Source of the DNA: Paenibacillus sp. PAMC 26794
GTDB lineage: Bacteria > Bacillota > Bacilli > Paenibacillales > Paenibacillaceae
DNA length: 37,246 bases
Direction: 5' to 3'
Assembly: GCF_000316035.1 (NCBI RefSeq)
Contig: NZ_ANHX01000014.1
Coordinates: forward strand, 1 to 37,246
Shown here: positions 1 through 9,508 of the stretch, in pieces
Layout: each line of letters starts with the position of its first letter
Numbering within the stretch: position 1 is the stretch's first letter
Translations under genes and position numbers: made by a program
The notes under the pieces: generated by a model
The model's input: only the letters and a program-made list of their open reading frames with translations
Database searches by the model: none
Told to the model about the DNA's origin: nothing

Positions 1-50
1 TGCGTTTTTTTGTGGTTATTTGGGTTTGGTCAATTCCAGAGTATTCACCA

Positions 51-1676
51 TTAACGTACCAAAAGGGATTCCCGGTATTCTTGGGGAGTCATTCCCGTTA
101 TTTTCTTAAAAAGTCGGGTAAACGAATGTGCAGCCTCGTACCCCACTTGAAGTGCGACCTCACGTACCATAAGATTTGTGTTCTGAAGCAATTCTTTAGC
201 TTTCCGTATTCGGCAGTCGTCAATGAACTCTGACACGTTTATTCCCATTTCCTGCTTAAAGAATCGCGACAGATAGGATGGATTAAAATGATGAAGTTCT
301 GCCAATCTCACCAGAGAGAGATCTTTCTCCAGGTTCTCCTTGACGTAACTGCATAAGGACTGAATTACAACGTTAGCGCGTTCCTGTTCATTTGATCTTT
401 TGTAGCGCACTAATTCATCGGCAGCACGATATAGAAATTGTACTGCATCCTTCATGCATGTATACTCCCCTAAGTGCAGCAAGCTTCGTTGATCCGGGAT
501 CTTCTGTTGAAGACCCCAACGATTGATCGTTGAATGCAATAATAAGGCCAGATTGTAGTATGTCTCCATGGCACGTTCCATCGTAATTTCCTGTTGCAGC
601 AGTTCGCCTGCAAGCTCCTCAAATATATCGTAAAATGGCTGAATTCGTCCCGTTTCCAAATATCCTGACATAATCTCGATCCGGTTTGAGATCCGCATGG
701 ATTCTTTGGGTACATCAGATGAGAGATCATTACGATGATCCGTGAGTACCATGGATACACCATCCCCAATTTTCATCCACTGGAGTAATCTCAAACGTTC
801 ATATTGTTTGGTTAACTCGGACCAATTGCAGCTGCGACTACTTAATGAAAAAGCAATGGATACGCCGAGTGATACCATGCACGCTTCCTGTACCAGTTCT
901 AGTGTACCTTCTAGAAATCGCACAAGTTTATCATTTGTCATCTCTTCCTCCTGCTTCGGCTGAAGCAGCCAGATCGTATCCCCATAATGGTCCGTTACAC
1001 TTGCGCACACTGTACGCTCATTCATCAGAGAAGAGCCGATAATGCGAACAGATTCCTGAACTTGTGTGAGGTCCGAACCTTTTTCTGGCGGATTATTGAA
1101 CCGACCCAGTATGAGATAAACAGGCGAGTTGATCTGTAATCTTATATCTCGTTTGGATAATTCGGCCTGCATATCCATAGTAGAAGCTATAACCGCTGTA
1201 CAATCTTGAAGCAGCTTCCGCAAATACTCTTTTTGCTGAATCAGTGCAAGCTGCGAGTTGACTTTATGAGAATGTTCCAACAACTCAAGCATGCTGTGAC
1301 TTCGCCGAATCTCTTCCATCACATCTTCGACAACCGACATCACCTTGTCATAACCTTCCGTTTTGAGCAAGTAACGCACATTGGCCATCTGAAAAGCTTG
1401 ATAAGCATAATCAAAATCGCTATGTCCTGTCAGAAAAATGACGCGACAATTCGGCCAACTGGCTTGAATCCGCTCCGTCAGTTCCAAGCCACTCATGCCC
1501 GGCATGCGGATGTCCGTTAGAACAATGTCAATTCTCGAACGCTGCATCCATGACAATGCTTCTGTTGCAGAGTAGGCCTTACATACGTCAAGCTCGTCGG
1601 GTATATGTCTGGCGAACGTTTCATAGAGACTATCCGTAATAATCTCCTCGTCATCTACAATCAAAAGTCGATACAT
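51..1676 (-). CDS. YesN-type response regulator, receiver plus AraC HTH
   Basis: Cytoplasmic response regulator of about 541 residues. An N-terminal receiver domain (residues 1-125) carries the acidic pair in LLIVDDEE, the phosphoacceptor Asp55 in VLTDIRMPG and the conserved Lys in YLLKTEG. A poorly conserved middle region follows, then a C-terminal AraC-type double helix-turn-helix (about 435-541) ending in the signature GYEAAHSFTRLFKKITGMTPQEYR. I chose the ATG at 1676 because GAGGGAG lies 7 bases upstream and translation from it begins MYRLLIVDD; a longer reading frame reaches 1697. The gene overlaps the end of the upstream kinase gene by 16 bases, so the two are translationally coupled. 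YesMN systems usually sense extracellular sugars and control adjacent carbohydrate genes; the solute-binding protein upstream is the likely partner (inference). Confidence 0.93.
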   Translation of the reverse strand: MYRLLIVDDEEIITDSLYETFARHIPDELDVCKAYSATEALSWMQRSRIDIVLTDIRMPGMSGLELTERIQASWPNCRVIFLTGHSDFDYAYQAFQMANVRYLLKTEGYDKVMSVVEDVMEEIRRSHSMLELLEHSHKVNSQLALIQQKEYLRKLLQDCTAVIASTMDMQAELSKRDIRLQINSPVYLILGRFNNPPEKGSDLTQVQESVRIIGSSLMNERTVCASVTDHYGDTIWLLQPKQEEEMTNDKLVRFLEGTLELVQEACMVSLGVSIAFSLSSRSCNWSELTKQYERLRLLQWMKIGDGVSMVLTDHRNDLSSDVPKESMRISNRIEIMSGYLETGRIQPFYDIFEELAGELLQQEITMERAMETYYNLALLLHSTINRWGLQQKIPDQRSLLHLGEYTCMKDAVQFLYRAADELVRYKRSNEQERANVVIQSLCSYVKENLEKDLSLVRLAELHHFNPSYLSRFFKQEMGINVSEFIDDCRIRKAKELLQNTNLMVREVALQVGYEAAHSFTRLFKKITGMTPQEYRESLLVR

Positions 1677-3418
1677 TCGTTTTCTCCCTCTTTCCACTGG
1701 ATTCGAATTGTGACTTTTAATCCTTGCAGTTCACTTCTGGATAGGAAAAGGCCACTTCCTTCTCCATACGTCAGGACCAGACGACGATGAATATTGATTA
1801 ACGCGGTCATTTCGTCTGTACCTCCGTCCTTATGCAAGCGTTGTTGAAGAGCTTGAATGTGTTGCTCTTCCAACTCATTTCCATTATCCTCTACGGTGAT
1901 CTCGGCATATGAACCTTCCATATTAAACCCAATAATTAGAAGACCGGAGTCCGTATTCTTTTCAAGGCTGTGTTCATATGCATTCTCAATAATAGGTTGA
2001 ATAATGAGTCTGGGAACTTTAATATGTTCCATCTCAACAGGTAGTGACCCAAAATCAACTTTGATTCGTCTGGAGAATCGTAATTGTTGAATCTCTGTAT
2101 AGATTCGTGAATGCTCAACTTCCACTTTCAACTTCACATGATCTGTTTCATTCCGGGTAATGAACCTGAAATACTCTCCGAGCATGTTCGTGAATTGCTC
2201 AATACGTTCGGTTTCCCCTGTCCTTGCCAGTGAATTCAGAATAAAGAAGCTATTGTACAGAAAATGAGGATTAATCTGGGATTGGAGTTGTTTCAACTCG
2301 GCCCGCTGCATCATCAGTGTTTTCTTGAAATCTCGGTCGATCAGGGATTGAAGATTTTCAATCATTAGATTGAAACGGGTGTAGAGGAAGCCAAATTCAT
2401 CCTTTCGATTATGTGCGATGGGGACATCAAGCATGCCTCCCTCCATTTTTTTGAATCTTTTCACCAACAACAGTAACGGGATGTGAATCAACTTGTAACT
2501 TGAATAGAGATACGCCGTGATGGCAACAAATGATGTAATTGCAAACAGCCAGGCCCAATGATAGAACTTGCTAAGTGGCTTGGTAACAATTGCCTCGGGT
2601 AGATATGTAGCGACGGATAAGCCCAGTGAGTCCATATGCAACTGACTAACGTGATACATGGTGTCCCCCACTTTCATTCGAAAACCATCAAGTGTACCTT
2701 TTACACTGTGCTCACGATAATTCGAGAGAATAACACTAGCTTGTTGCTTATCTGTGATGGCATGCCCCGTTTTGTCCTCAATCAGAAAAGTTGAACTCTC
2801 CGGGTACAAATTAAGCCGTGTGAGTTCATTCTGAAAATGGTCTGTATCCAGCTCCACTTGAATGACAAAAAGCGGGGGTTCTCCTCTCGCACCTGTCAGC
2901 CTGACGGCACTCAAGTTCAAGGCGTCCTCTTTCACAGTGAAGCGGGTACCTTTTCCTTGCATGCCTGAACTGAAGTATAGATATGAACTTTTATCGAAAT
3001 CATCGATGCCTTGAATCGCGGATATACTCTTGCCGACAGAAGGGATATGTACATGAACGTTTTTGATATAAGCAGTGCTATTCTTGAATGAAGCGAGTCG
3101 TTCAGTCAGGTAATTTAATGTATCACGTCGCTCAACCTGATCCATCATGTCCCACAGAATGGCGAGACGATTGAGTTTCCGATCCTCAACGATATCAAAC
3201 TGCTGTAATTCCATCCATTCCATCTCTCTGTTCAATTCCAACACATATTGGTTCAACCGTCTCTCCGTTGACAACGATATTTCCTGGCTTGCATTGTCAT
3301 AACTCCAATGATACAGATACACGCCAAGAAGAATAAGGGGGAGTACAAATACCAGATAGGTGATTATTAATCGCGCAAATATACTGTTAAGCCATGATTT
3401 AGCAGGGATCTTGATCAA
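1661..3418 (-). CDS. YesM-type sensor histidine kinase
   Basis: Membrane sensor kinase of about 585 residues and partner of the response regulator that overlaps its 3' end. Visible order: transmembrane segment at about 14-36, large extracellular sensor region (40-285), second transmembrane segment (287-309), HAMP region, then the His_kinase domain with the phosphoacceptor His385 in QINPHFLYNS and a HATPase domain with the N-box QPIIENAYEHS around 475-485. This layout is the YesM/LytS-like family typical of Paenibacillus carbohydrate loci. The start is set at the TTG at 3418 because GGAGGTG lies 6 bases upstream; the frame opens further upstream, but those codons cover the ribosome binding site. 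The solute-binding protein gene ends 57 bases upstream, so the three genes probably form one operon. Confidence 0.92.
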   Translation of the reverse strand: MIKIPAKSWLNSIFARLIITYLVFVLPLILLGVYLYHWSYDNASQEISLSTERRLNQYVLELNREMEWMELQQFDIVEDRKLNRLAILWDMMDQVERRDTLNYLTERLASFKNSTAYIKNVHVHIPSVGKSISAIQGIDDFDKSSYLYFSSGMQGKGTRFTVKEDALNLSAVRLTGARGEPPLFVIQVELDTDHFQNELTRLNLYPESSTFLIEDKTGHAITDKQQASVILSNYREHSVKGTLDGFRMKVGDTMYHVSQLHMDSLGLSVATYLPEAIVTKPLSKFYHWAWLFAITSFVAITAYLYSSYKLIHIPLLLLVKRFKKMEGGMLDVPIAHNRKDEFGFLYTRFNLMIENLQSLIDRDFKKTLMMQRAELKQLQSQINPHFLYNSFFILNSLARTGETERIEQFTNMLGEYFRFITRNETDHVKLKVEVEHSRIYTEIQQLRFSRRIKVDFGSLPVEMEHIKVPRLIIQPIIENAYEHSLEKNTDSGLLIIGFNMEGSYAEITVEDNGNELEEQHIQALQQRLHKDGGTDEMTALINIHRRLVLTYGEGSGLFLSRSELQGLKVTIRIQWKEGENECIDF

Positions 3419-3475
3419 TGCATTCACCTCCAATGCCAAAGGCTGAGTGGGTTCCTTGTATGAGTAAAGTGAACA

Positions 3476-5155
3476 TTAGCGCTCCTTTGGCTTGCTGGTG
3501 CGAAACCACGCGTTAACTTCCGATGTGATCTGATCTCCCCCCAGCTTGCGCCAGTTCTCGACGAATTGATCAAACTCATCTATCGACCTGCCTAGAATAA
3601 TGTTCATATAGGCTTCAAGCTGAAGATCCCGAAGAATAATTTGTCGATCAACCATCGTGTCCGTAATTCCGCCTGTGAACTGATCGTAGAGAAGTTGGCC
3701 GTTCTTCTCGTAAGAATCTGCAATGCTAAAAGCACCCGAAGGCCCATAGGTTTGTTTCCAGCCCCAGCCGCTCTCTACAGCTTCCAATTCATAGGCCACA
3801 ATTCGTTTGTGAATGGCGAGAGCTTCATTCTGCAGAGCCGAGAAGTCTCCTGTACTTCTGGCATCACGAATTTGTTTGTATGCATCTATATTTTTATTAC
3901 CGGGAAAAGGAGTCACCGGTGAAAGCATCCACACAGCTCGGGAGTCGTCATTGTAGTATGTTTCATACTCTGCCTGATCCCCCCAGTTGATGTCCAGATG
4001 CAGATTCATGAGCTTCACAACGACCTCCGGATTAGAGAAGCCCTTTTTTACAGCAAAGTATTGCCCAGTGTTGGAACGTAGCGGTACGAACAGACTCCGG
4101 TCCGACTTGGCAACAATCGGATATGCCTGCCATTCTACATCTATATCTGTATCACGGGTGCTCTGAAGCATAAAGGATGTCCACTGTTCGCCGTAGAGCA
4201 TCCCTATTTTTCCATCCTGAACCAGACGAAACGCCTTGTTTCCACTTTTATAACCGAAATCCGGATCAAGTTGGCCTTCACGATACAACGTTTGCAGTAC
4301 TTTCAGAGCCTCCCGAACTTCAGGCTGTATACCTCCATAAGTGAGGTTTCCTTCTGCATCTTTAACCCATATATTAGGGTAGGCACCGTAGCCGGACATG
4401 AACCCTGCAGCTCCCATAACTGGATCCCATAGATGGTTCGTTAGCGCAAGTCCGTACGTATCATGTTCTCCGTTCCCGTCGGGGTCCTCCTCTGTAAACG
4501 CTTTCGAAACCTGGAGAAGCTCTTCCATCGTTTCAGGCGGCCGTAGCCCCAGTTGCTCCAACCAATCGGTTCTAATCCACAGGTACTGCGCTGTCTCAAT
4601 GGAGGAAGATGATTCGGGAATAGCCATGAGTTTGCCATCAATGGTTGCCGCATCAAATGCGCCTCTTCCCTCCGCCTCCAATATACTCTTTGTAAGTGGG
4701 GACGCATACTCTTGGTACACATGGGTTAAATCCTCGATCATTCCAGCGTTGCTCAGTTGTCTAAGTTGATATGGATTTACTTTTACCACATCTGGGAAAC
4801 GTCCTGCAGCAAGGGATACACCCAACTTCTGATTGTATACATCTCCATTAGCAATCCAGTCATAGTGAATTTGAATACCTAGCTCTTTCTCGTACAAACG
4901 AGTCCAGCGATTATCCAGCATCGTCTCACCAGGTAACTGACTAATCATGCGCTCAAGGTCATCTCCGGTTTCCCTGACAAAAGAGACCGATATGGGAGGA
5001 GAATACCTCTCAAACGTAGCGGGAAGTTGAATCTGCTGCCCATCTGGCTGCGGATGATATTGTTTGGAATTTCCTTCGGTATGACCTGCTGGTATCGACA
5101 CAGCAAGGAACAGAATGAAGGTCCATCTTGTTATGTCCAGACATCTCTTATACAT
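3476..5155 (-). CDS. Extracellular solute-binding protein, LplA-like, lipobox cysteine absent
   Basis: ABC-type extracellular substrate-binding protein (family 1, LplA-like) of about 559 residues. It shows the motifs of this group: FPDVVKVNPYQLRQLSNAGMIEDLT, a DPDGNGEHDTYGL segment resembling a calcium-binding loop, and a long C-terminal helical part. It is the first gene of a binding protein - YesM - YesN operon, so it may supply the ligand to the sensor, or bind a sugar oligomer (inference). The N terminus has a hydrophobic segment ending in AVSIPAGHTEG, where lipoprotein relatives have a Cys; here a His occupies that place. I prefer the ATG at 5155 because it gives a short n-region; an in-frame TTG at 5230 would add 25 residues. 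No permease gene lies nearby in the window. Confidence 0.85.
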   Translation of the reverse strand: MYKRCLDITRWTFILFLAVSIPAGHTEGNSKQYHPQPDGQQIQLPATFERYSPPISVSFVRETGDDLERMISQLPGETMLDNRWTRLYEKELGIQIHYDWIANGDVYNQKLGVSLAAGRFPDVVKVNPYQLRQLSNAGMIEDLTHVYQEYASPLTKSILEAEGRGAFDAATIDGKLMAIPESSSSIETAQYLWIRTDWLEQLGLRPPETMEELLQVSKAFTEEDPDGNGEHDTYGLALTNHLWDPVMGAAGFMSGYGAYPNIWVKDAEGNLTYGGIQPEVREALKVLQTLYREGQLDPDFGYKSGNKAFRLVQDGKIGMLYGEQWTSFMLQSTRDTDIDVEWQAYPIVAKSDRSLFVPLRSNTGQYFAVKKGFSNPEVVVKLMNLHLDINWGDQAEYETYYNDDSRAVWMLSPVTPFPGNKNIDAYKQIRDARSTGDFSALQNEALAIHKRIVAYELEAVESGWGWKQTYGPSGAFSIADSYEKNGQLLYDQFTGGITDTMVDRQIILRDLQLEAYMNIILGRSIDEFDQFVENWRKLGGDQITSEVNAWFRTSKPKER

Positions 5156-5249
5156 GACGACATGCCCCCAGTTTGGTTTGAACAACTCTCTTCTCTCTGT
5201 CAACTTTGAATCCATATCATTGTACAACAACTTGTACTCATTGAATACG

Positions 5250-5273
5250 AAAAGCCGCCGTTGGGCGGCTTTT
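5250..5273. terminator. Intrinsic terminator after the GH43 operon
   Basis: Perfect inverted repeat AAAAGCCGCC-GTTG-GGCGGCTTTT, with a T run in either direction. It lies between the end of the downstream GH43 gene (5282) and the start of the solute-binding protein operon, and so separates two same-strand units on the minus strand. Confidence 0.8.
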
Positions 5274-5281
5274 ACATATTT

Positions 5282-6832
5282 TCATTGTTTCTCATCAGGT
5301 TTAATCACGCGATATTGGAAATTCGAAAAGTCAGCTGTTCCTCCAGCTATTTCCGTTGAATATACAAATAACCCTATTCGGCAACCCATAAAATGATCCA
5401 ATTTATATATCATTTTATGGACAATCCCTATATCTATCCATTCAACCCCATCAAAATAGGCAAAAGAGCACTCATCCAGATTGTTCTTAAAATCCCCGAA
5501 TGCTTTTAGTTTAACTACTGGATCTGATACCGGGATACGTTCATGTTCAGTGGCTGGCTTCTGGTCGATCAGATTGCCAAATATGGTTGAATCCTCACTA
5601 TCTCTGGCATGCATGACCAAGTAAAACTTGCTATCCTGCTTCGTGAGAGCGATCATACCGTACGAACCGATCAGAAAGCATAACCCGGCATAATCCCCAT
5701 CATTCAGACGACTGCCGTCAAGCGTAACTATTGCTTCGCAAGCGGGCCCCATTGAACGCTGGGTTAGTGTATTTACGGCGAACGTTAGATTTGGGCTGAT
5801 CTGTCCCGTTCGAACACGATACACCCCCGATTTCTCTGTAACGGACCAGAGTTCATGATTAGGTGTATGATTCCATTGCCAAAAATCACGGAGGCGGATG
5901 CTTCCATCTTTCTCGAGTTCATAATTGAAACTGTCGCTACCCACTAACGGGTTATAACGGTGCTCTGGTCTCGTGCTCGGGATATCAATCTGCTTCGGCG
6001 CTTTGCTTGCAAACACCGGTATACCTTGATCAAAGTGTAGCGGAACCAAAACAGGAACCCGGCCAACAGCCCCATGATCCTGAAACAGCATTGCATACCA
6101 GTCTCCATCCGGCGTATCCACGATACCGCCCTGAGCAACACCTGAATTGAAATAATCCATATCGTCATTGAATACTTCTCCACCAGTGAAGACATCTTCC
6201 AGAGAGTCTGCCATATAAAACGCCTGTGTTCTCCGTCCGGAAGCTTTCGTTATATGAATCAGGAACACAATATATTTACCATTGATCTTGTAAAAATGTG
6301 CTCCTTCATAACCAAGGTGATGAGGCTGCTCGTCTTTTACAATCAAGCGATGCACTCCACCAGGTTTGGGCCCGGACAGATCAGAGCTTAATTCGGTCAG
6401 ATAGATCTCGGTATTACCGTACACGAGATAGGCTCGTTCATCATCGTCAAAAAATAAGGAGCAATCATGGTAAAACCCTTCCACGATCTGCTTCTTCCAC
6501 ACTCCCGAGATGGAGGTCGACGTATACAAGTATGTCTTACGGGTATCATTCGCAACAAAGATCACATAGAACATCCCTTGATGATAGCGGAGTGATGCAG
6601 CCCACATGCCTTTACTATAAACGTGATGACCATCCACCAGCCGTTGGGCAGGTGTATCGTCCAATGTGTCGTATACATATGTGGCTACTTCCCAATGGAT
6701 CAGGTCATATGAACGCAGGATGACACATCCCGGCATCATATGCATGGTTGTACTGACCATATAATATGTGTCCTCTACGCGAATAACGTCAAGATCCGGG
6801 TAATCGGCCCAAATAATCGGATTCGGATACAT
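5282..6832 (-). CDS. Glycoside hydrolase family 43 (beta-xylosidase/arabinofuranosidase type)
   Basis: Inverting GH43 glycosidase of 516 residues, expected to cleave xylo- or arabino-oligosaccharides. The five-bladed propeller domain covers about 3-290. Candidate catalytic residues are the acid-rich N-terminal box WADYPDLD (10-15, general base), Asp123 in YHDCSLF (pKa modulator) and Glu176 in GYEGAHF (general acid). The C-terminal 200 residues look like the beta-sandwich domain of GH43 xylosidases. There is no signal peptide, so the enzyme is probably cytoplasmic and acts on imported oligosaccharides. The start is the ATG at 6832 with GAGGTG upstream. It follows the other GH43 gene by 7 bases, making a two-gene operon. 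The exact substrate cannot be read from the sequence. Confidence 0.9.
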   Translation of the reverse strand: MYPNPIIWADYPDLDVIRVEDTYYMVSTTMHMMPGCVILRSYDLIHWEVATYVYDTLDDTPAQRLVDGHHVYSKGMWAASLRYHQGMFYVIFVANDTRKTYLYTSTSISGVWKKQIVEGFYHDCSLFFDDDERAYLVYGNTEIYLTELSSDLSGPKPGGVHRLIVKDEQPHHLGYEGAHFYKINGKYIVFLIHITKASGRRTQAFYMADSLEDVFTGGEVFNDDMDYFNSGVAQGGIVDTPDGDWYAMLFQDHGAVGRVPVLVPLHFDQGIPVFASKAPKQIDIPSTRPEHRYNPLVGSDSFNYELEKDGSIRLRDFWQWNHTPNHELWSVTEKSGVYRVRTGQISPNLTFAVNTLTQRSMGPACEAIVTLDGSRLNDGDYAGLCFLIGSYGMIALTKQDSKFYLVMHARDSEDSTIFGNLIDQKPATEHERIPVSDPVVKLKAFGDFKNNLDECSFAYFDGVEWIDIGIVHKMIYKLDHFMGCRIGLFVYSTEIAGGTADFSNFQYRVIKPDEKQ

Positions 6833-6839
6833 GCTTCAA

Positions 6840-8357
6840 TTACACCTCATTTTTTCTGTTAAACTTCCATTCTCTTAAAAGAATGGTTGAGCTGTCTGTT
6901 GAACTTTTAAGCTTAATATACAAGTCTTGCACACCTTTCGCACCCGTAATATTAGTTGTTAGTTCCATCCATTGAAGGGATCCGGTCGCAGGCGGAACAA
7001 TGATTTCTCCAATTAACAGTCCGTCTGCACGATCAAGTCGAAGTTCTAACGTACCTTCGGTTCCTTGATTCGCAATCGTGGCTGTGAAGGTTGTGGGTCC
7101 TTCACTTTCAAAGTCAACCTTGGATATAGCTATCCAGCTGTCATTTTGAAGCTTAGCGGAAATCCTATTCGAATCTGATGCAGACATCTCACAAGAGTCA
7201 AAATATTGCTCTGTTGATACTGCGCTACTCCATCCAATCGTCGAACCGCTTACCCGCCCATAGGGGTCGAAGCACTTGATTTGATCTACGCCCTGATAAT
7301 CTGCATGTACCTTCTTGATCTTACCCGTGGCCTCATCATGTTCGATTCGATTCAGATGTGTTGAACGGTAACCTTCGGGGATATTCATGGCTTGGCATAA
7401 TGTCTGAGCATGATAGGCAATGTACCACTGATCCGATAGTTGAAATATAGCGTGGTGGTTGTTGCCGCCAATGTCAAAGAAGTGTCCAGGATTCTGGAGT
7501 AGCGTGCCTTGATATGTCCATGGCCCCATTGGTTGAACGCTGGTCATATATGCAATTTCACCAGGTGGTGGGCTGCCCTCTGGCCGATCACCCTCAACAA
7601 AATTGGAACAATACGTATAGTAGTAACTATTATTATATTTATGTATCCCTGAACTTTCAAACATATAAGGTGCCTGAATAACCTTCGCTTTGCCAACAAC
7701 GCTGATCATATCGTCTCCCAATCGCATAACTCTTGCCGTATCCGGTTTTTCTGCTTTTCCGTGTGGAATACCACCACCAAAGTAAAGGTAGGCTTGATGA
7801 TCATCATCTACAATGACAGCCGGATCGAATAACCAGGTTACTTCCTCCACTCCCGGAGTCTCTCTTGTAATAAGTGCTTTTCCTATAGGGTCTATCCATG
7901 GACCTATAGGTGTGGGTGCAGACAGTACACCTATTCCACTGGCATTGTTGGCGAAATAAAGAAAGAAACAGTCCTTTCCATCCAAGATTCGATGAGCAGC
8001 TGCCGGGGCCCAGGATTGCGAAGCCCATGTTGCTGCGCCTTGAGGTCCAGCAACTCTGATCTCTCCATGATCGGTCCAGTTGATTAAGTCATCCGAAGAA
8101 ATGACCGTAATCCGGTTGATTGAACTGTAGCTGTTTTTCTGAGGAAGACCGTCCTTATCATATTCCAGCTTATCACTAGTCATATATAAGTAGACTCGAT
8201 TGTTAAATACCAAAGCATAGGGATCAGCTCCAAATTTGTGGGCCACCAGAGGATTACCGTTGGGACGAAGCTTTCCAATCTCCCCTGGAATACGCTCCAG
8301 ATTGGCAGCTTGATCTTGCTTTTGCTTACCAGCTTGTGGTGTAGAATGATGATTCAT
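6840..8357 (-). CDS. GH43 arabinoxylan arabinofuranohydrolase-like enzyme with C-terminal CBM6-like domain
   Basis: Glycosidase of about 505 residues resembling Bacillus XynD (arabinoxylan arabinofuranohydrolase, about 510 residues). The GH43 propeller starts with NPLVAHKFGADPYALVFNNRVYLYMT, contains TWLFDPAVIVDDD with the central Asp, and APYMFESSGIHKY with the probable general acid Glu. The last 120 residues form a beta-rich carbohydrate-binding-like module of CBM6 type. XynD is secreted, whereas this protein begins with a hydrophilic, Lys/Gln-rich stretch and has no signal peptide. It is the first gene of the GH43 operon. The ATG at 8357 has a GGGGGGA ribosome binding site at suitable distance. 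A cre-like site lies 45 bases upstream, and the divergent AraC regulator is its likely activator. Confidence 0.88.
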   Translation of the reverse strand: MNHHSTPQAGKQKQDQAANLERIPGEIGKLRPNGNPLVAHKFGADPYALVFNNRVYLYMTSDKLEYDKDGLPQKNSYSSINRITVISSDDLINWTDHGEIRVAGPQGAATWASQSWAPAAAHRILDGKDCFFLYFANNASGIGVLSAPTPIGPWIDPIGKALITRETPGVEEVTWLFDPAVIVDDDHQAYLYFGGGIPHGKAEKPDTARVMRLGDDMISVVGKAKVIQAPYMFESSGIHKYNNSYYYTYCSNFVEGDRPEGSPPPGEIAYMTSVQPMGPWTYQGTLLQNPGHFFDIGGNNHHAIFQLSDQWYIAYHAQTLCQAMNIPEGYRSTHLNRIEHDEATGKIKKVHADYQGVDQIKCFDPYGRVSGSTIGWSSAVSTEQYFDSCEMSASDSNRISAKLQNDSWIAISKVDFESEGPTTFTATIANQGTEGTLELRLDRADGLLIGEIIVPPATGSLQWMELTTNITGAKGVQDLYIKLKSSTDSSTILLREWKFNRKNEV

Positions 8358-8401
8358 CAAAAGAATCCCCCTATAATCGTTTTTAGTTGTGCCTTTTTAT
8401 G

Positions 8402-8416
8402 AGAAAGCGTTTGCAA
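8402..8416 (-). promoter_or_regulatory. Candidate CcpA cre site upstream of the GH43 operon
   Basis: On the minus strand the sequence TTGCAAACGCTTTCT matches the cre consensus WTGNAANCGNWNNCW at every defined position. It lies between the start of the GH43 operon (8357) and the divergent AraC gene (8521), where CcpA binding would give carbon catabolite repression. This is a pattern match, not proof of binding. Confidence 0.6.
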
Positions 8417-8520
8417 TACAAAAGGTAACATGATAGGATGATTACATTTTAAGGTAAGCTGAGTACAATTTCATTGCGTTAACCGCTCTATTTATTGCGT
8501 GAAATGACGGGAGGTACTTC

Positions 8521-9390
8521 ATGAGTGGATCCTCTGAGTGTTTTTATGATCCCATCCAGCCTGAGCTCTTATATCTACACAGCGTAACGACGTATAAGCT
8601 GGAAACGATCTATCATCGCCATAATGCATACGAAATCTACCTGTTTCTTCGTGGCAACGTTCACTTTTATGTAGAAAATCGATGCTACCATGTACAGCCT
8701 GGCGATTTGCTTGTGATGTCACCCGAGGAGATGCACCGAGCCTTTATTCTGGATGAATCTGAGTATGAGCGAATTACAATCAATCTCAAAAAAACATATC
8801 TATTTCAGCTTTCCACACCATCAACCAATCTATCGTCATGTTTTGATCATCGCCCCAAAGGAACAGGCAACATCGTACATTTAGACGACTATAACTTGAA
8901 GCAGATGCTGCAATGTACGAACGAACTGGAAGGATTGCTTGCTTCCGATGCTTATGGCACCGATATCAAAATAAATGCAGCCGTAGCCCAATTGTTGGTC
9001 ATGATTAACGTCTGGTTTCATAACAATTCCTTTGTTCCCAATGACATTATGCCTGAACTGGTTCGTGAAACCATGGATTATATTGAAACACATCTAAATC
9101 AAGACATTACACTTCGCAAACTTGCCGAAGTGTTCTACATGAACAGTACTTATATCAGCCGCCAGTTCAAGAAGCATACTGGATTGACCATCCGTTCCTA
9201 CATTTTGGGTCGTCGTATTGAACGGGCCAAATTCCACCTGTCTGAAGGAATGAGTATTACGGATGCATGCTTTCAATCGGGATTCAGTGACTATGCCAAT
9301 TTTATTCGCAGTTTTACCAAAATGGTCGGCATCTCCCCCGGTAGATATATCAAACAAAGACGTGATGCAATGGAAGCTTTGCCAAAATAA
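8521..9390 (+). CDS. AraC family regulator with cupin sensor domain
   Basis: Cytoplasmic transcription regulator of 289 residues. The N-terminal cupin-like domain (about 15-140) contains YHRHNAYEIYLFLRG and the PGDLLVMSPEEMHRA turn typical of sugar-sensing AraC proteins. The C-terminal double helix-turn-helix (about 185-285) shows ITLRKLAEVFYMNSTYISRQFK and the second motif ITDACFQSGFSDYANFIRSF. The ATG at 8521 has GGGAGG 7 bases upstream. It is transcribed away from the two GH43 genes and most likely controls them in response to a pentose or oligosaccharide (inference). A strong terminator follows. Confidence 0.93.
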   Translation: MSGSSECFYDPIQPELLYLHSVTTYKLETIYHRHNAYEIYLFLRGNVHFYVENRCYHVQPGDLLVMSPEEMHRAFILDESEYERITINLKKTYLFQLSTPSTNLSSCFDHRPKGTGNIVHLDDYNLKQMLQCTNELEGLLASDAYGTDIKINAAVAQLLVMINVWFHNNSFVPNDIMPELVRETMDYIETHLNQDITLRKLAEVFYMNSTYISRQFKKHTGLTIRSYILGRRIERAKFHLSEGMSITDACFQSGFSDYANFIRSFTKMVGISPGRYIKQRRDAMEALPK

Positions 9391-9414
9391 TGACAAGCTC
9401 ATTCAATGTAAACT

Positions 9415-9453
9415 AAAAAACATCAAGCCATCCTGCATGGCTCGATGTTTTTT
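9415..9453. terminator. Bidirectional terminator between convergent genes
   Basis: Near-perfect hairpin: AAAAAACATC and AGCCA on the left, TGGCT and GATGTTTTTT on the right, with one mismatch and a 7-base loop. It can end transcription of the AraC gene (plus) and of the solute-binding protein gene (minus). Confidence 0.85.
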
Positions 9454-9508
9454 AGTTTTTGATATACTTCGGATCTGCAAACAACTCATTATTGTGATTA
9501 TACGCCAG

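Noticed and set aside
6298..6723. A 141-codon open frame on the plus strand opposite the GH43 gene
   Set aside because: It is an antisense shadow; the low-complexity Arg/Ser/His-rich translation is not protein-like.
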